Origin: Dacryopinax spathularia
Taxonomy: Eukaryota > Basidiomycota > Dacrymycetes > Dacrymycetales > Dacrymycetaceae
Length of the DNA: 64,000 nucleotides
Direction of reading: 5' to 3'
NCBI GenBank assembly: GCA_037974965.1
Contig: JBBPFI010000002.1
Location: forward strand, 682,001 to 746,000
In this document: positions 13,201 to 25,529 of the stretch, in pieces
Numbering within the stretch: position 1 is the stretch's first letter
Layout of the letters: every line of letters begins with the position of its first letter
The notes under the pieces: generated by a model
What the model was told of the DNA's origin: nothing
The model's input: only the letters and a program-made list of their open reading frames with translations
The model's database searches: none
Position numbers and translations under genes: made by a program

Positions 13201-14080
13201 GCAAGCTCGACCTCGTATTCTCGGTCACTGGATGAAGATCCTGTAAGAGCGCTGCTTGCCGCATTCTACGAGGGGCATTCTTTTGATGTGCCGATCTGGA
13301 TGTCATATAAGATCGCCCACAGGAAGCACAATGTCGTTCGCTATACTCCCCCGCATGGCGAATCCGGTTGGCATGAATTTGAGGCCAAAGTCTTGCCTCA
13401 CGCGGAGGTCTCCGCTGCGCTTATTCGGAAATGGGGCTGGGTTGTTACTGCGTGGCCAGAGGAATGCAGTGTCATAGTGCGTATGGATGGTTTGGCCAAC
13501 ACCCCTGAGATTGACTATCTTAGCTTGCTCATGGAGTCTACCGGTGTCAAGATTGTCAAACTACCGAGCATCCCGATGACAGTTTCATTCTGAAGAAGGG
13601 AGGACGCAAAGCAATCAAGACGTTTGGGCTGATTGACCCTCTGGAATCAGACGAGATCCGAGTAAGGCGTGCACCTGAAGGGACCGACCCCTCTGGATCG
13701 ATTGCGCTGCATCGACTCACTGAGATATGCGTTACCATTCCCGAAGAAGTCTGCGTGTCATGTGCCAGCCGCGGAAGGAAATGCCGATGGTGTAAAATGG
13801 CCTTGAAAGACAGTGCGTGTAATGGCTGACTTCATTCATGACAATTGACTTTTGCGCAGTTCCGCGCGAGGTGTATGCTCGACCAACAGCCCAATGGGCT
13901 CCCGGAAAGCGTCCTTCAAACGCTCAGCTACGCGCCCGCCTGGCTGCCTTGCAGGGCTGGACGGACCCCATTCCTCTGACGAAAAACGACAAGGCGCGAC
14001 TTTCGCGGGAGGCCAGCCGGCTGAACGACTGGAACACCACCCAAGATGACGAACATGAGAATCGAAGCAGCAACGTTTGA
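10242..14080 (+). CDS. Large unrecognised protein with C-terminal Cys-pair (zinc-binding) module
   Basis: The frame from 10,242 joins the frame around 10,590 through an intron I could not fix (one candidate is a 58-nt intron ending near 10,589). From there the protein is open to 13,476. Introns at 13,477-13,523 (47 nt) and about 13,810-13,857 lead to the stop at 14,078-14,080, giving roughly 1,230 residues. The first ~500 residues look folded and helical. The middle (about 12,150-13,200) is Ser/Pro/Asp-rich and disordered, with KRRGATP-type basic patches. The C-terminal part has paired cysteines, C-x2-C (YRCQDCQTTEH) and later C-x2-C-x5-C-x2-C (VCVSCASRGRKCRWCKMAL), suggesting zinc binding, then a short basic tail. 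I do not recognise the family. DNA or chromatin binding is only a guess from the disorder and the zinc module. Confidence 0.6.
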
Positions 14081-14744
14081 GCGTCGAAGACAACGTCTGT
14101 GGTAATACTCTGCTGATTCTCACACCAGTTTGATCCGCGGTGTCTAAGTCTCCATGGCTCTCTTGAATACGGCTTCCACATCGAAAGTACAGCTGGGGAG
14201 CTATCTGCTCACCTCACACATTCTTGGACGTTTGTACCTGAATTGTATCTTCCCTTGTGCCAGCGGACGCTGTCCGAAGGAGAGTGACTCCGCAGTTCGC
14301 AAACTTGCGGACCCTGTACCTGTACCTTACCGTATTGTATTTCATAGACTGAATTGTAACCCAACCACAAGTGTACGACAAGCAACCTGATGACCTGTAA
14401 TTTCTTATCCTGTCGGACACATTAGACAAAGGTGCAGACACTCAACTGGCTAAGAGTTCTCCCTCTTTCTTTGTCTGCCTGGTTGGGATTGCAAAGCTGT
14501 TTCTCCGCTTACCAAGAAGTTAACTGTGTTGCCCTGAAGATACAGATGTTTTGCAAGCCTACTTTTTACATGTTGTGTCTACCATTCACATAATCAAATT
14601 CACAGCCCTACAACCAATCTCCTATTCTTCAGGTCGCCCCTCTGTTATCTGCTTTACTTGGTCTTTGACTATGAGGATCTCATTACCTCATACAATATAA
14701 AGCACTTCCTACAATGTGGATACTCTCCAGCAAATAGATGAATA
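14081..14744. other. AT-richer intergenic region before the satellite
   Basis: No gene is supported in these 664 bases. Composition shifts toward AT (for example tacaatataaagcacttcc at about 14,690), and the satellite begins abruptly near 14,745 with diverged units. Confidence 0.5.
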
Positions 14745-15399
14745 TCCTATAGAGTCAATCCCATAAACCACATCATGTCCAAGCAACTGCTCGATGTCTC
14801 GCAGTACCCAACGCATCCTGCGATCTCAATATGATCCTGTGGATCACAGCGTATCCTGTAAACTGCATGATGTCCTGCAATATGGAATCGATCCCACAAA
14901 CCACACCACATCCCGCCAACTGCTTGATGTCCTGCAGTACCCAGCGCATCCCACGATCTGAGTAGGATCCTGTGAATGACAGCGCATCCTGCGATCCGCA
15001 TCACATCCCGCGATCCGCATCGTGTCCTGCGATATGGAATCGATCCGACAAACCACACCACATCCCACCAACTGCTCAATGTCCTGCAGTGTCCAGCGCA
15101 TCCCGCGATCTGAGGGGGATCCTGTGAATCGCAGCGCATCCCACGATCCGCATCGTGTCCTGCGATATGGAATCGATCCCACAAACCACACCACATCCCG
15201 CCAACTGCTTGATGTCCTGCAGTGTCCAGCGCATCCCGCGATCTGAGTGGGATCCTGTGAATCACAGCGTATCCCGCGATCCGCATCGTGTCCTGCGAGA
15301 TGGAATCCATCCCACAAACCACACCACATCCTGACAACTGCCTGATGTCCTGCAGTACGCAGCATATCCCGCGATCTGAGTACCATCCTGGCAATCGCA

Positions 15400-18300
15400 G
15401 CATATCCCGCGATCCGCATCACATCCCGCAATCTGCATCGTGTCCTGCGGTATGAAATCGATCCCACAAACCACACCACATCCCGCCAACTGCCTGATGT
15501 CCTGCAGTCTCCAGCGCATCCCGCAATCCGAGTGGGATCCTGTGAATCACAGCGCATCCTGCGATCTGCATCATATTGTGTCAGCAGCATTGCATCCTGC
15601 GATATGGAATCGATCCCACAAAACACACCACATCCTGCCAACTGCCTGTTGTCCTGCAGTGTCGAGCGCGTCCCGCGATCTGAGTCGGATCCTGTGAATC
15701 ACAGCACATCCCACGATCCGCATCGTGTCCCGCTATCTACATCGTGTCCAGCGATATGGAATCGATCCCACAAACCACACCGCATCCCACCAACTGCTCG
15801 ATGTCCTGCAGTACCTAGCGCATCCAGTGGAAATCAGAAGAATCCGGTAGATCACGGTAGAACACAAAAGAAAGCAGAAGGTTGTGATAGTTGGAATCTT
15901 CTTCAGCATTCCCTAAGTGTATCTGATGAACTATTCCATGTCCCACCAAATAGTGCACATCCTGCAGTACCCAGCGTATCCTGCGATCTGAGTACGATCC
16001 TGTGAATCACAGCATATCCCACAATCTGCATTGTGTCCTGCGAGATGGAATCCATCCCACAAACCACACCACATCCTGCCAACTGCCTGATGTCCTGCAG
16101 TACGCAGCATATCCCGCGATCTGAGTACCATCCTGGCAATCGCAGCATATCCCACGATCCGCATCGTGTCCTGCAATATGGAATCGATCCCACAAACCAC
16201 ACCACATCCCACCAACTGCTCAATGTCCTGCAGTGTCCAGCGCATCCCGCGATCTGAGGGGGATCCTGTGAATCACAGCGTATCCCGCGATCCGCATCGT
16301 GTCCTGCGAGATGGAATCCATCCCACAAACCACACCACATCCTGACAACTGCCTGATGTCCTGCAGTACGCAGCATATCCTGCGATCTGAGTACCATCCT
16401 GGCAATCGCAGCATATCCCACGATCCGCATCGTGTCCTGCGATATGGAATCGATCCCACAAACCACACCACATCCCACCAACTGCTCAATGTCCTGCAGT
16501 GTCCAGCGCATCCCGCGATCTGAGGGGGATCCTGTGAATCACAGCGTATCCCGCGATCCGCATCGTGTCCTGCGAGATGGAATCCATCCCACAAACCACA
16601 CCACATCCTGACAACTGCCTGATGTCCTGCAGTACGCAGCATATCCCGCGATCTGAGTACCATCCTGGCAATCGCAGCATATCCCACGATCCGCATCACA
16701 TCCCGCAATCTGCATCATGTCCTGCGGTATGAAATGGATCCCACAAACCACACCACATCCCACCAACTGCTCAATGTCCTGCAGTGTCCAGCGCATCCCG
16801 CGATCTGAGGGGGATCCTGTGAATCACAGCGTATCCTGCGGTCTGAGGAAAATCCTGTGAATCACAGCATGTCCCGCGATCCGCATCACATCCTGCGATC
16901 TGCATCGTGTCCTGCATTACCCAGCGCATCCCGCGATCTCCATCATATCCCTCAATCTGCATCGTGTCCCACAATATGAAGTCAATCCCACCAACCACAC
17001 CACATCCTGCCAACTGCTCAATGTCCTGCAGTGTCCAGCATATCCTGCGATCTGAGTGGGATCCTGTGAATCGCAGCGCATCCCACGATCCGCATCGTGT
17101 CCTGCGAGATGGAATCCATCCCACAAACCACACCACATCCTGACAACTGCCTGATGTCCTGCAGTACGCAGCATATCCCGCGATCTGAGTACCATCCTGG
17201 CAATCGCAGCATATCCCGCAATCCGCATCACATCCCGCAATCTGCATCGTGTCCTGCGGTATGAAATCGATCCCACAAACCACACCACATCCCGCCAACT
17301 GCCTGATGTCCTGCAGTCTCCAGCGCATCCCGCAATCCGAGTGGGATCCTGTGAATCACAGCACATCCTGCGATCTGCATCATATTGTGTCAGCAGCATT
17401 GCATCCTGCGATATGGAATCGATCCCACAAAACACACCACATCCTGCCAACTGCCTGTTGTCCTGCAGTGTCCAGCGCGTCCCGCGATCTGAGTCGGATC
17501 CTGTGAATCACAGCACATCCCACGATCCGCATCGTGTCCCGCTATCTACATCGTGTCCAGCGATATGGAATCGATCCCACAAACCACACCGCATCCCACC
17601 AACTGCTCGATGTCCTGCAGTACCTAGCGCATCCAGTGGAAATCAGAAGAATCCGGTAGATCACGGTAGAACACAAAAGAAAGCAGAAGGTTGTGATAGT
17701 TGGAATCTTCTTCAGCATTCCCTAAGTGTATCTGACGAACTATTCCATGTCCCACCAAATAGTGCACATCCTGCAGTACCCAGCGTATCCTGCGATCTGA
17801 GTACGATCCTGTGAATCACAGCGTATCCCGCGATCCGCATCGTGTCCTGCGAGATGGAATCCATCCCACAAACCACACCACATCCTGACAACTGCCTGAT
17901 GTCCTGCAGTACGCAGCATATCCCGCGATCTGAGTACCATCCTGGCAATTGCAGCATATCCCACGATCCGCATCGTGTCCTGCAATATGGAATCGATCCC
18001 ACAAACCACACCACATCCCACCAACTGCTCAATGTCCTGCAGTGTCCAGCGCATCCCGCGATCTGAGGGGGATCCTGTGAATCACAGCGTATCCCGCGAT
18101 CCGCATCGTGTCCTGCGAGATGGAATCCATCCCACAAACCACACCACATCCTGACAACTGCCTGATGTCCTGCAGTACGCAGCATATCCCGCGATCTGAG
18201 TACCATCCTGGCAATCGCAGCATATCCCACGATCCGCATCGTGTCCTGCGATATGGAATCGATCCCACAAACCACACCACATCCCACCAACTGCTCAATG

Positions 18301-20350
18301 TCCTGCAGTGTCCAGCGCATCCCGCGATCTGAGGGGGATCCTGTGAATCACAGCGTATCCCGCGATCCGCATCGTGTCCTGCGAGATGGAATCCATCCCA
18401 CAAACCACACCACATCCTGACAACTGCCTGATGTCCTGCAGTACGCAGCATATCCCGCGATCTGAGTACCATCCTGGCAATCGCAGCATATCCCACGATC
18501 CGCATCACATCCCGCAATCTGCATCATGTCCTGCGGTATGAAATGGATCCCACAAACCACACCACATCCCACCAACTGCTCAATGTCCTGCAGTGTCCAG
18601 CGCATCCCGCGATCTGAGGGGGATCCTGTGAATCACAGCGTATCCTGCGGTCTGAGGAAAATCCTGTGAATCACAGCATGTCCCGCGATCCGCATCACAT
18701 CCTGCGATCTGCATCGTGTCCTGCATTACCCAGCGCATCCCGCGATCTCCATCATATCCCTCAATCTGCATCGTGTCCCACAATATGAAGTCAATCCCAC
18801 CAACCACACCACATCCTGCCAACTGCTCAATGTCCTGCAGTGTCCAGCATATCCTGCGATCTGAGTGGGATCCTGTGAATCGCAGCGCATCCCACGATCC
18901 GCATCGTGTCCTGCGAGATGGAATCCATCCCACAAACCACACCACATCCTGACAACTGCCTGATGTCCTGCAGTACGCAGCATATCCCGCGATCTGAGTA
19001 CCATCCTGGCAATCGCAGCATATCCCGCAATCCGCATCACATCCCGCAATCTGCATCGTGTCCTGCGGTATGAAATCGATCCCACAAACCACACCACATC
19101 CCGCCAACTGCCTGATGTCCTGCAGTCTCCAGCGCATCCCGCAATCCGAGTGGGATCCTGTGAATCACAGCACATCCTGCGATCTGCATCATATTGTGTC
19201 AGCAGCATTGCATCCTGCGATATGGAATCGATCCCACAAAACACACCACATCCTGCCAACTGCCTGTTGTCCTGCAGTGTCCAGCGCGTCCCGCGATCTG
19301 AGTCGGATCCTGTGAATCACAGCACATCCCACGATCCGCATCGTGTCCCGCTATCTACATCGTGTCCAGCGATATGGAATCGATCCCACAAACCACACCG
19401 CATCCCACCAACTGCTCGATGTCCTGCAGTACCTAGCGCATCCAGTGGAAATCAGAAGAATCCGGTAGATCACGGTAGAACACAAAAGAAAGCAGAAGGT
19501 TGTGATAGTTGGAATCTTCTTCAGCATTCCCTAAGTGTATCTGACGAACTATTCCATGTCCCACCAAATAGTGCACATCCTGCAGTACCCAGCGTATCCT
19601 GCGATCTGAGTACGATCCTGTGAATCACAGCGTATCCCGCGATCCGCATCGTGTCCTGCGAGATGGAATCCATCCCACAAACCACACCACATCCTGACAA
19701 CTGCCTGATGTCCTGCAGTACGCAGCATATCCCGCGATCTGAGTACCATCCTGGCAATCGCAGCATATCCCACGATCCGCATCGTGTCCTGCGATATGGA
19801 ATCGATCCCACAAACCACACCACATCCCACCAACTGCTCAATGTCCTGCAGTGTCCAGCGCATCCCGCGATCTGAGGGGGATCCTGTGAATCACAGCGTA
19901 TCCCGCGATCCGCATCGTGTCCTGCGAGATGGAATCCATCCCACAAACCACACCACATCCTGACAACTGCCTGATGTCCTGCAGTACGCAGCATATCCCG
20001 CGATCTGAGTACCATCCTGGCAATCGCAGCATATCCCACGATCCGCATCACATCCCGCAATCTGCATCATGTCCTGCGGTATGAAATGGATCCCACAAAC
20101 CACACCACATCCCACCAACTGCTCAATGTCCTGCAGTGTCCAGCGCATCCCGCGATCTGAGGGGGATCCTGTGAATCACAGCGTATCCCGCGATCCGCAT
20201 CGTGTCCTGCGAGATGGAATCCATCCCACAAACCACACCACATCCTGACAACTGCCTGATGTCCTGCAGTACGCAGCATATCCCGCGATCTGAGTACCAT
20301 CCTGGCAATCGCAGCATATCCCACGATCCGCATCACATCCCGCAATCTGC
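15400..20350. repeat. 1809-bp higher-order repeat within the satellite
   Basis: Long blocks recur at exactly 1809 bp. An anchor segment starting with gtggaaatcagaagaatccg begins at about 15,827, 17,636 and 19,445. The landmark block ATTACCCAGCGCATCCCGCG lies near 16,916 and again at 18,725. Open-frame coordinates shift by 1809 throughout (15,532/17,341/19,150; 16,771/18,580). Copies are nearly identical over kilobases, while adjacent 133-bp units are not, so the array was recently amplified in 1.8-kb steps. 1809 is not a multiple of 133, because some units inside the block are longer or shorter. Confidence 0.92.
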
Positions 20351-20589
20351 ATCATGTCCTGCGGTATGAAATGGATCCCACAAACCACACCACATCCCGC
20401 CAACTGCCTGATGTCCTGCAGTCTCCAGCGCATCCCGCGATCTGAGGGGGATCCTGTGAATCACAGCGTATCCTGCGATCTGCATCATATTGTGTCAGCA
20501 GCATTGCATCCTGCGATATGGAATCGATCCCACAAAACACACCACATCCTGCCAACTGCCTGATGTCCTGCAGTACGCAGCATATCCCG

Positions 20590-22180
20590 CTATCTGAGTA
20601 CCATCCTGGCAATCACAGCATATCCCACGATCCGCATCGTGTCCTGCGATATGGACTCGATCCCACCAACCACACCACATCCCACCAACTGCTCAATGTC
20701 CTGCAGTGTCCAGCATATCCCGCGATCTGAGTGGGATCCTGTGAATTGCAGCACATCCCACGATCCGCATCGTGTCCTGCGATATGGAATCGATCCCACA
20801 AACCACACCACATCCCACCAACTGCTCAATGTCCTGCAGTGTCCAGCGCATCCCGCGATCTGAGTACGATCCTGTGAATCACAGCGTATCCCACAATCTG
20901 CATTGTGTCCTGCGAGATGGAATCCATCCCACAAACCACACCACATCCTGCCAACTGCCTGATGTCCTGCAGTACGCAGCATATCCCGCGATCTGAGTAC
21001 CATCCTGGCAATCACAGCATATCCCACGATCCGCATCGTGTCCTGCGATATGGACTCGATCCCACCAACCACACCACATCCCACCAACTGCTCAATGTCC
21101 TGCAGTGTCCAGCATATCCCGCGATCTGAGTGGGATCCTGTGAATTGCAGCGCATCCCACGATCCGCATCGTGTCCTGCGATATGGAATCGATCCCACAA
21201 ACCACACCACATCCCACCAACTGCTCAATGTCCTGCAGTGTCCAGCATATCCCACGATCTGAGTGGGATCCTGTGAATCGCAGTGCATCCCACAATCCGC
21301 ATCGTGTCCTGCGATATGGAATCGATCCCACAAACCACACCACATCCTGCCAACTGCCTGATGTCCTGCAGTACGCAGCATATCCCGCGATCTGAGTACC
21401 ATCCTGGCAATCACAGCATATCCCACGATCCGCATCGTGTCCTGCGATATGGACTCGATCCCACCAACCACACCACATCCCACCAACTGCTCAATGTCCT
21501 GCAGTGTCCAGCATATCCCGCGATCTGAGTGGGATCCTGTGAATTGCAGCGCATCCCACGATCCGCATCGTGTCCTGCGATATGGAATCGATCCCACAAA
21601 CCACACCACATCCCACCAACTGCTCAATGTCCTGCAGTGTCCAGCGCATCCCGCGATCTGAGTACGATCCTGTGAATCACAGCGTATCCCACAATCTGCA
21701 TTGTGTCCTGCGAGATGGAATCCATCCCACAAACCACACCACATCCTGCCAACTGCCTGATGTCCTGCAGTACGCAGCATATCCCGCGATCTGAGTACCA
21801 TCCTGGCAATCACAGCATATCCCACGATCCGCATCGTGTCCTGCGATATGGACTCGATCCCACCAACCACACCACATCCCACCAACTGCTCAATGTCCTG
21901 CAGTGTCCAGCATATCCCGCGATCTGAGTGGGATCCTGTGAATTGCAGCGCATCCCACGATCCGCATCGTGTCCTGCGATATGGAATCGATCCCACAAAC
22001 CACACCACATCCCACCAACTGCTCAATGTCCTGCAGTGTCCAGCATATCCCACGATCTGAGTGGGATCCTGTGAATCGCAGTGCATCCCACAATCCGCAT
22101 CGTGTCCTGCGATATGGAATCGATCCCACAAACCACACCACATCCCGCCAACTGCTCGATGTCCTGCAGTACCTAGCGCA
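20590..22180. repeat. 399-bp (three-unit) and 798-bp higher-order repeat
   Basis: In this part, identical blocks recur at 399 bp (for example near 20,613, 21,012, 21,411 and 21,810) and at 798 bp (20,826 and 21,624). That is three and six 133-bp units. A different amplification register was therefore used here than in the 1809-bp section. Because 399 is divisible by three, the minus strand is open for 517 codons across this block. Confidence 0.9.
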
Positions 22181-23504
22181 TCCAGTGGAAATCAGAAGAA
22201 TCCGGTAGATCACGGTAGAACACAAAAGAAAGCAGAAGGTTGTGATAGTTGGAATCTTCTTCAGCATTCCCTAAGTGTATCTGATGAACTATTCCATGTC
22301 CCACCAAATAGTGCACATCCTGCAGTACCCAGCGTATCCCGCGATCTGAGTACCATCCTGGCAATCGCAGCATATCCCACGATCCGCATCGTGTCCTGCT
22401 ATCTGCAACGTGTCCTGCGGTATGGAGTCGATCCCACAAACCACACCACATCCTGCGATCTGCATTGTGTCCTGCCTTACCCAGCGTATCCCGCGATCAC
22501 CCAGCGTATCCCGCAATCTGAGGAAAATCCTGTGAATCACAGCATGTCCCGCGATCTGCATCACATCCCGCGATCTGCATCATGTCCTGCATTACCCAGC
22601 ATATCCCGCGATCTGAGTGGGATCCTGTGAGTTGCAGCGCATCCCACGATCCGCATCGTGTCCTGCGATATGGAATTGATCCCACAAACCACACCACATC
22701 CCACCAACTGCTCAATGTCCTGCAGTGTCCAGCATATCCCACGATCTGAGTGGGATCCTGTGAATCGCAGTGCATCCCACAATCCGCATCGTGTCCTGCG
22801 ATATGGAATCGATCCCACAAACCACACCACATCCCACCAACTGCTCAATGTCCTGCAGTGTCCAGCGCATCCCGCGATCTGAGTGGGATCCTGTGAATCA
22901 CAGCGTATCCTGCAATCTGAGGAAAATCCTGTGAATCACAGCATGTCCCGCGATCCGCATCACATCCTGCGATCTGCATCGTGTCCTGCATTACCCAGCG
23001 CATCCCGCGATCTCCATCATATCCCTCAATCTGCATCGTGTCCCACATTATGGAGTGAATCCCACAAACCACACCACATCCCGCCAACTGCTTGATGTCC
23101 TGCAGTACCCAGCATATCCCGCGATCTGAGTGGGATCCTGTGAATCGCAGCGCATCCCACGATCCGCATCGTGTCCTGCGATATGGAATCGATCCCACAA
23201 ACCACACCACATCCCGCCAACTGCCTGATGTCCTGCAGTGTCCAGCGCATCCCGCGATCTGAGGGGGATCCTGTGAATCACAGCGTATCCCACAATCTGC
23301 ATTGTGTCCTGCGAGATGGAATCCATCCCACAAACCACACCACATCCTGACAACTGCCTGATGTCCTGCAGTACCCAGCGTATCCCGCGATCTGAGTACG
23401 ATCCTGGCAATCGCAGCGTATCCCACGATCCGCATCGTGTCCTGCTATCTGCATCATGTCCTGCGGTATGGAATCGATCCCACAAACCACACCACATCCT
23501 GCTA

Positions 23505-23521
23505 CAGTCGACTCTGTCTAA
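23505..23521 (+). repeat. Left terminal inverted repeat of pogo element
   Basis: CAGTCGACTCTGTCTAA, directly after the TA at 23,503-23,504. It matches the right terminus exactly in inverse orientation. Confidence 0.95.
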
Positions 23522-23587
23522 AAGCATCGCATCCGGAGGGGGGAATTTTGATGCCATTAGAGAGAGTATGCACATAGGGAAGGCGGC

Positions 23588-25270
23588 CTATACATCAAAA
23601 AAGTCCGTGATTTCCGTCTGTTTCAAAGCGTCTGCACAGGCATGCCTGAGGTTACGCATGGCAGGGCCGAGCGTGGCAAGGACTGCAGCATACTCTGGCG
23701 CAGTTTTCAACGTGAAAGCCCGCTGCAACTCCACACAAGCCTCAAGCAGACGATTATCAGACCAAACTGGCACCTCTGGCTTGTCATCATCGAGATTTGA
23801 CAGGTCAATGACCCCCTCCTCTGCCTGCAACTCTGCACGAACCTGTGCAACAATCTCATTGTCCGTCCAAACTCCACCAGGACTCTGCTCTTCAGCCACA
23901 TTAACAAGCTCCTCGGCATCCATCATATCAACCGGTGCAATGGCTCCACCCGCTTCAAGCTCCTCAAGTGCCTCTTCAAGATCGTGCATGGCTGCTTGTA
24001 TGCCGTTGTCTTCTGTGTCGCTTTCAGGTTGCAGGGCAAGGGGGAGCATGTCCGGCGAGTGAAGCCAGGATTCACCATTGATGTTTCGAGGCAAGTCCAA
24101 AATGCCGGCTTTTCGCCAACAGTTGCGGATCGTTTCTGCGGTGACTGCATTCCATGCGTCCTTAGCGAGATTCATGATTTCAAGGACATTGATCTTGTAG
24201 AGGTCGGTTGGAGGTATGTTGGTGAATTGCCGGTGAACTGCTCGTTCACAAAAGAGACGTCGGTAGCGCATCTTGAAACACTGAATAATCCCTTGATCAA
24301 GTGGCTGGATGTGGCTTGTCATGTTGGGAGGTAGGAATTCAACATGGATATTGGTGATCTCGCTCTCTTCATACTTGTGTCCTGAGAAGTTGTCGATAAG
24401 CAACAGGATATGTCGGTTCTCGCTACGCATTTTGCGGTCAAGTTTCTTCATGTACCTTAAGAGGCATAAGCAATACTCAGATGAAGGTGTTTGGAGCACA
24501 TACTCATTAAAGATATCGGACTTCATCCAAGACTTCAGATTCCAGTAGTAAAGGTGCCCATATTCCGCTGCTTTCTTTCCCTGAAAACAACGAGGACTTG
24601 CCCATCGGCCAATCACCAGAGGTTCCAGCTTCTCTGAGCCATCCGCATTCACTGTGAATGCATATGATAGGCGATGTTTCTCCTTCTTCCGCCCAGAAAG
24701 CTGTTTGATAGCAAGAGTGCGGTTGGGCGGCATTTTCCCGAACAAGCCAGTTTCATCCATGTTGAAGATGTCACGAAGCGCATAATGGTCGGTAATCTCG
24801 CGGAGTGCTTGCCGTGCTTTCTCAACTTCGGCCTCATTCACAGAGCCTGCCTCGCCATGCAGAGATTGTCCCTTCAAGCCATGCCGCTTCTTGAACGCAG
24901 TCAGCCAGCCCTCAGAGAGCTCGAGCCATTGACTCGGGGGGATGCCTTCTTCAGTTGCGAACCAGCGCCATTGAGCCCGAAGAATGTCGCCAGTAACTGC
25001 AACATTGTCTGCTTCGGCCTGGACAAGCCACATGGCAAGCATGCGCTCTATTGCAGGATATCGGACAGATCGCTGCCGCTTGGCACTTGGATTCTTGCTC
25101 TCAGAGGCTCGTTTATGGATGCGCTCTTCATCCTTCCGAAGACGAGAGACCGTGGTTTGGTTGACATGGAATTTGGTGGCTATATCCCGCTGCGTAATGA
25201 TTCCATCCCCCAGATGTTGAGCACAGTAATCCAGAATAGCCAGACGTTGTTTATCAGTGAGAGAAGGCAT
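23588..25270 (-). CDS. pogo/Tigger-like transposase with CENP-B-type DNA-binding domains
   Basis: A single exon encodes 560 residues. I chose the ATG at 25,270 (MPSLTDKQRLAILDYCAQHL) because the upstream 29 codons of open frame are low-quality and run past the region where the domain starts. Residues about 1-50 form a psq/CENP-B N-terminal helix-turn-helix (QRDIATKFHVNQTTVSRLRK), and about 65-135 the Tc5/CENP-B-type second HTH (ending SEGWLTAFKKRHGLK). The DDE_1 nuclease follows, with D172 (FNMDETGLFGK), D293 (LLLIDNFSGHK) and D325 (HIQPLDQGIIQC), 31 residues between the last two, as in pogo elements. The C-terminal tail is acidic. All catalytic residues are present, so the enzyme may be active. 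It would bind the 17-bp ends and integrate at TA. Confidence 0.93.
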   Translation of the reverse strand: MPSLTDKQRLAILDYCAQHLGDGIITQRDIATKFHVNQTTVSRLRKDEERIHKRASESKNPSAKRQRSVRYPAIERMLAMWLVQAEADNVAVTGDILRAQWRWFATEEGIPPSQWLELSEGWLTAFKKRHGLKGQSLHGEAGSVNEAEVEKARQALREITDHYALRDIFNMDETGLFGKMPPNRTLAIKQLSGRKKEKHRLSYAFTVNADGSEKLEPLVIGRWASPRCFQGKKAAEYGHLYYWNLKSWMKSDIFNEYVLQTPSSEYCLCLLRYMKKLDRKMRSENRHILLLIDNFSGHKYEESEITNIHVEFLPPNMTSHIQPLDQGIIQCFKMRYRRLFCERAVHRQFTNIPPTDLYKINVLEIMNLAKDAWNAVTAETIRNCWRKAGILDLPRNINGESWLHSPDMLPLALQPESDTEDNGIQAAMHDLEEALEELEAGGAIAPVDMMDAEELVNVAEEQSPGGVWTDNEIVAQVRAELQAEEGVIDLSNLDDDKPEVPVWSDNRLLEACVELQRAFTLKTAPEYAAVLATLGPAMRNLRHACADALKQTEITDFFDV

Positions 25271-25512
25271 GGCTAGTATAGTCCAAGGATGGAAAGACAA
25301 CGATGGCAAAGTTCGACGGACCAAAAAAAAAAAACAAACGGAGGTATCGGGCATCATCGGGCCTCTTCATAACCCGCATATAATTATGGTGACCGCTTCA
25401 ATCTCTATGCAATATTCCCATATGCACGCCGGGGCCATTTTGCACCAATCCCACTGCGGGATGAGCAAAATCTGATGCGCTTAGAGAGGTTATGCGCATA
25501 CGCGGGTTTCCC

Positions 25513-25529
25513 TTAGACAGAGTCGACTG
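25513..25529 (-). repeat. Right terminal inverted repeat of pogo element
   Basis: TTAGACAGAGTCGACTG, the exact complement of the left end, followed by TA at 25,530-25,531. Confidence 0.95.
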
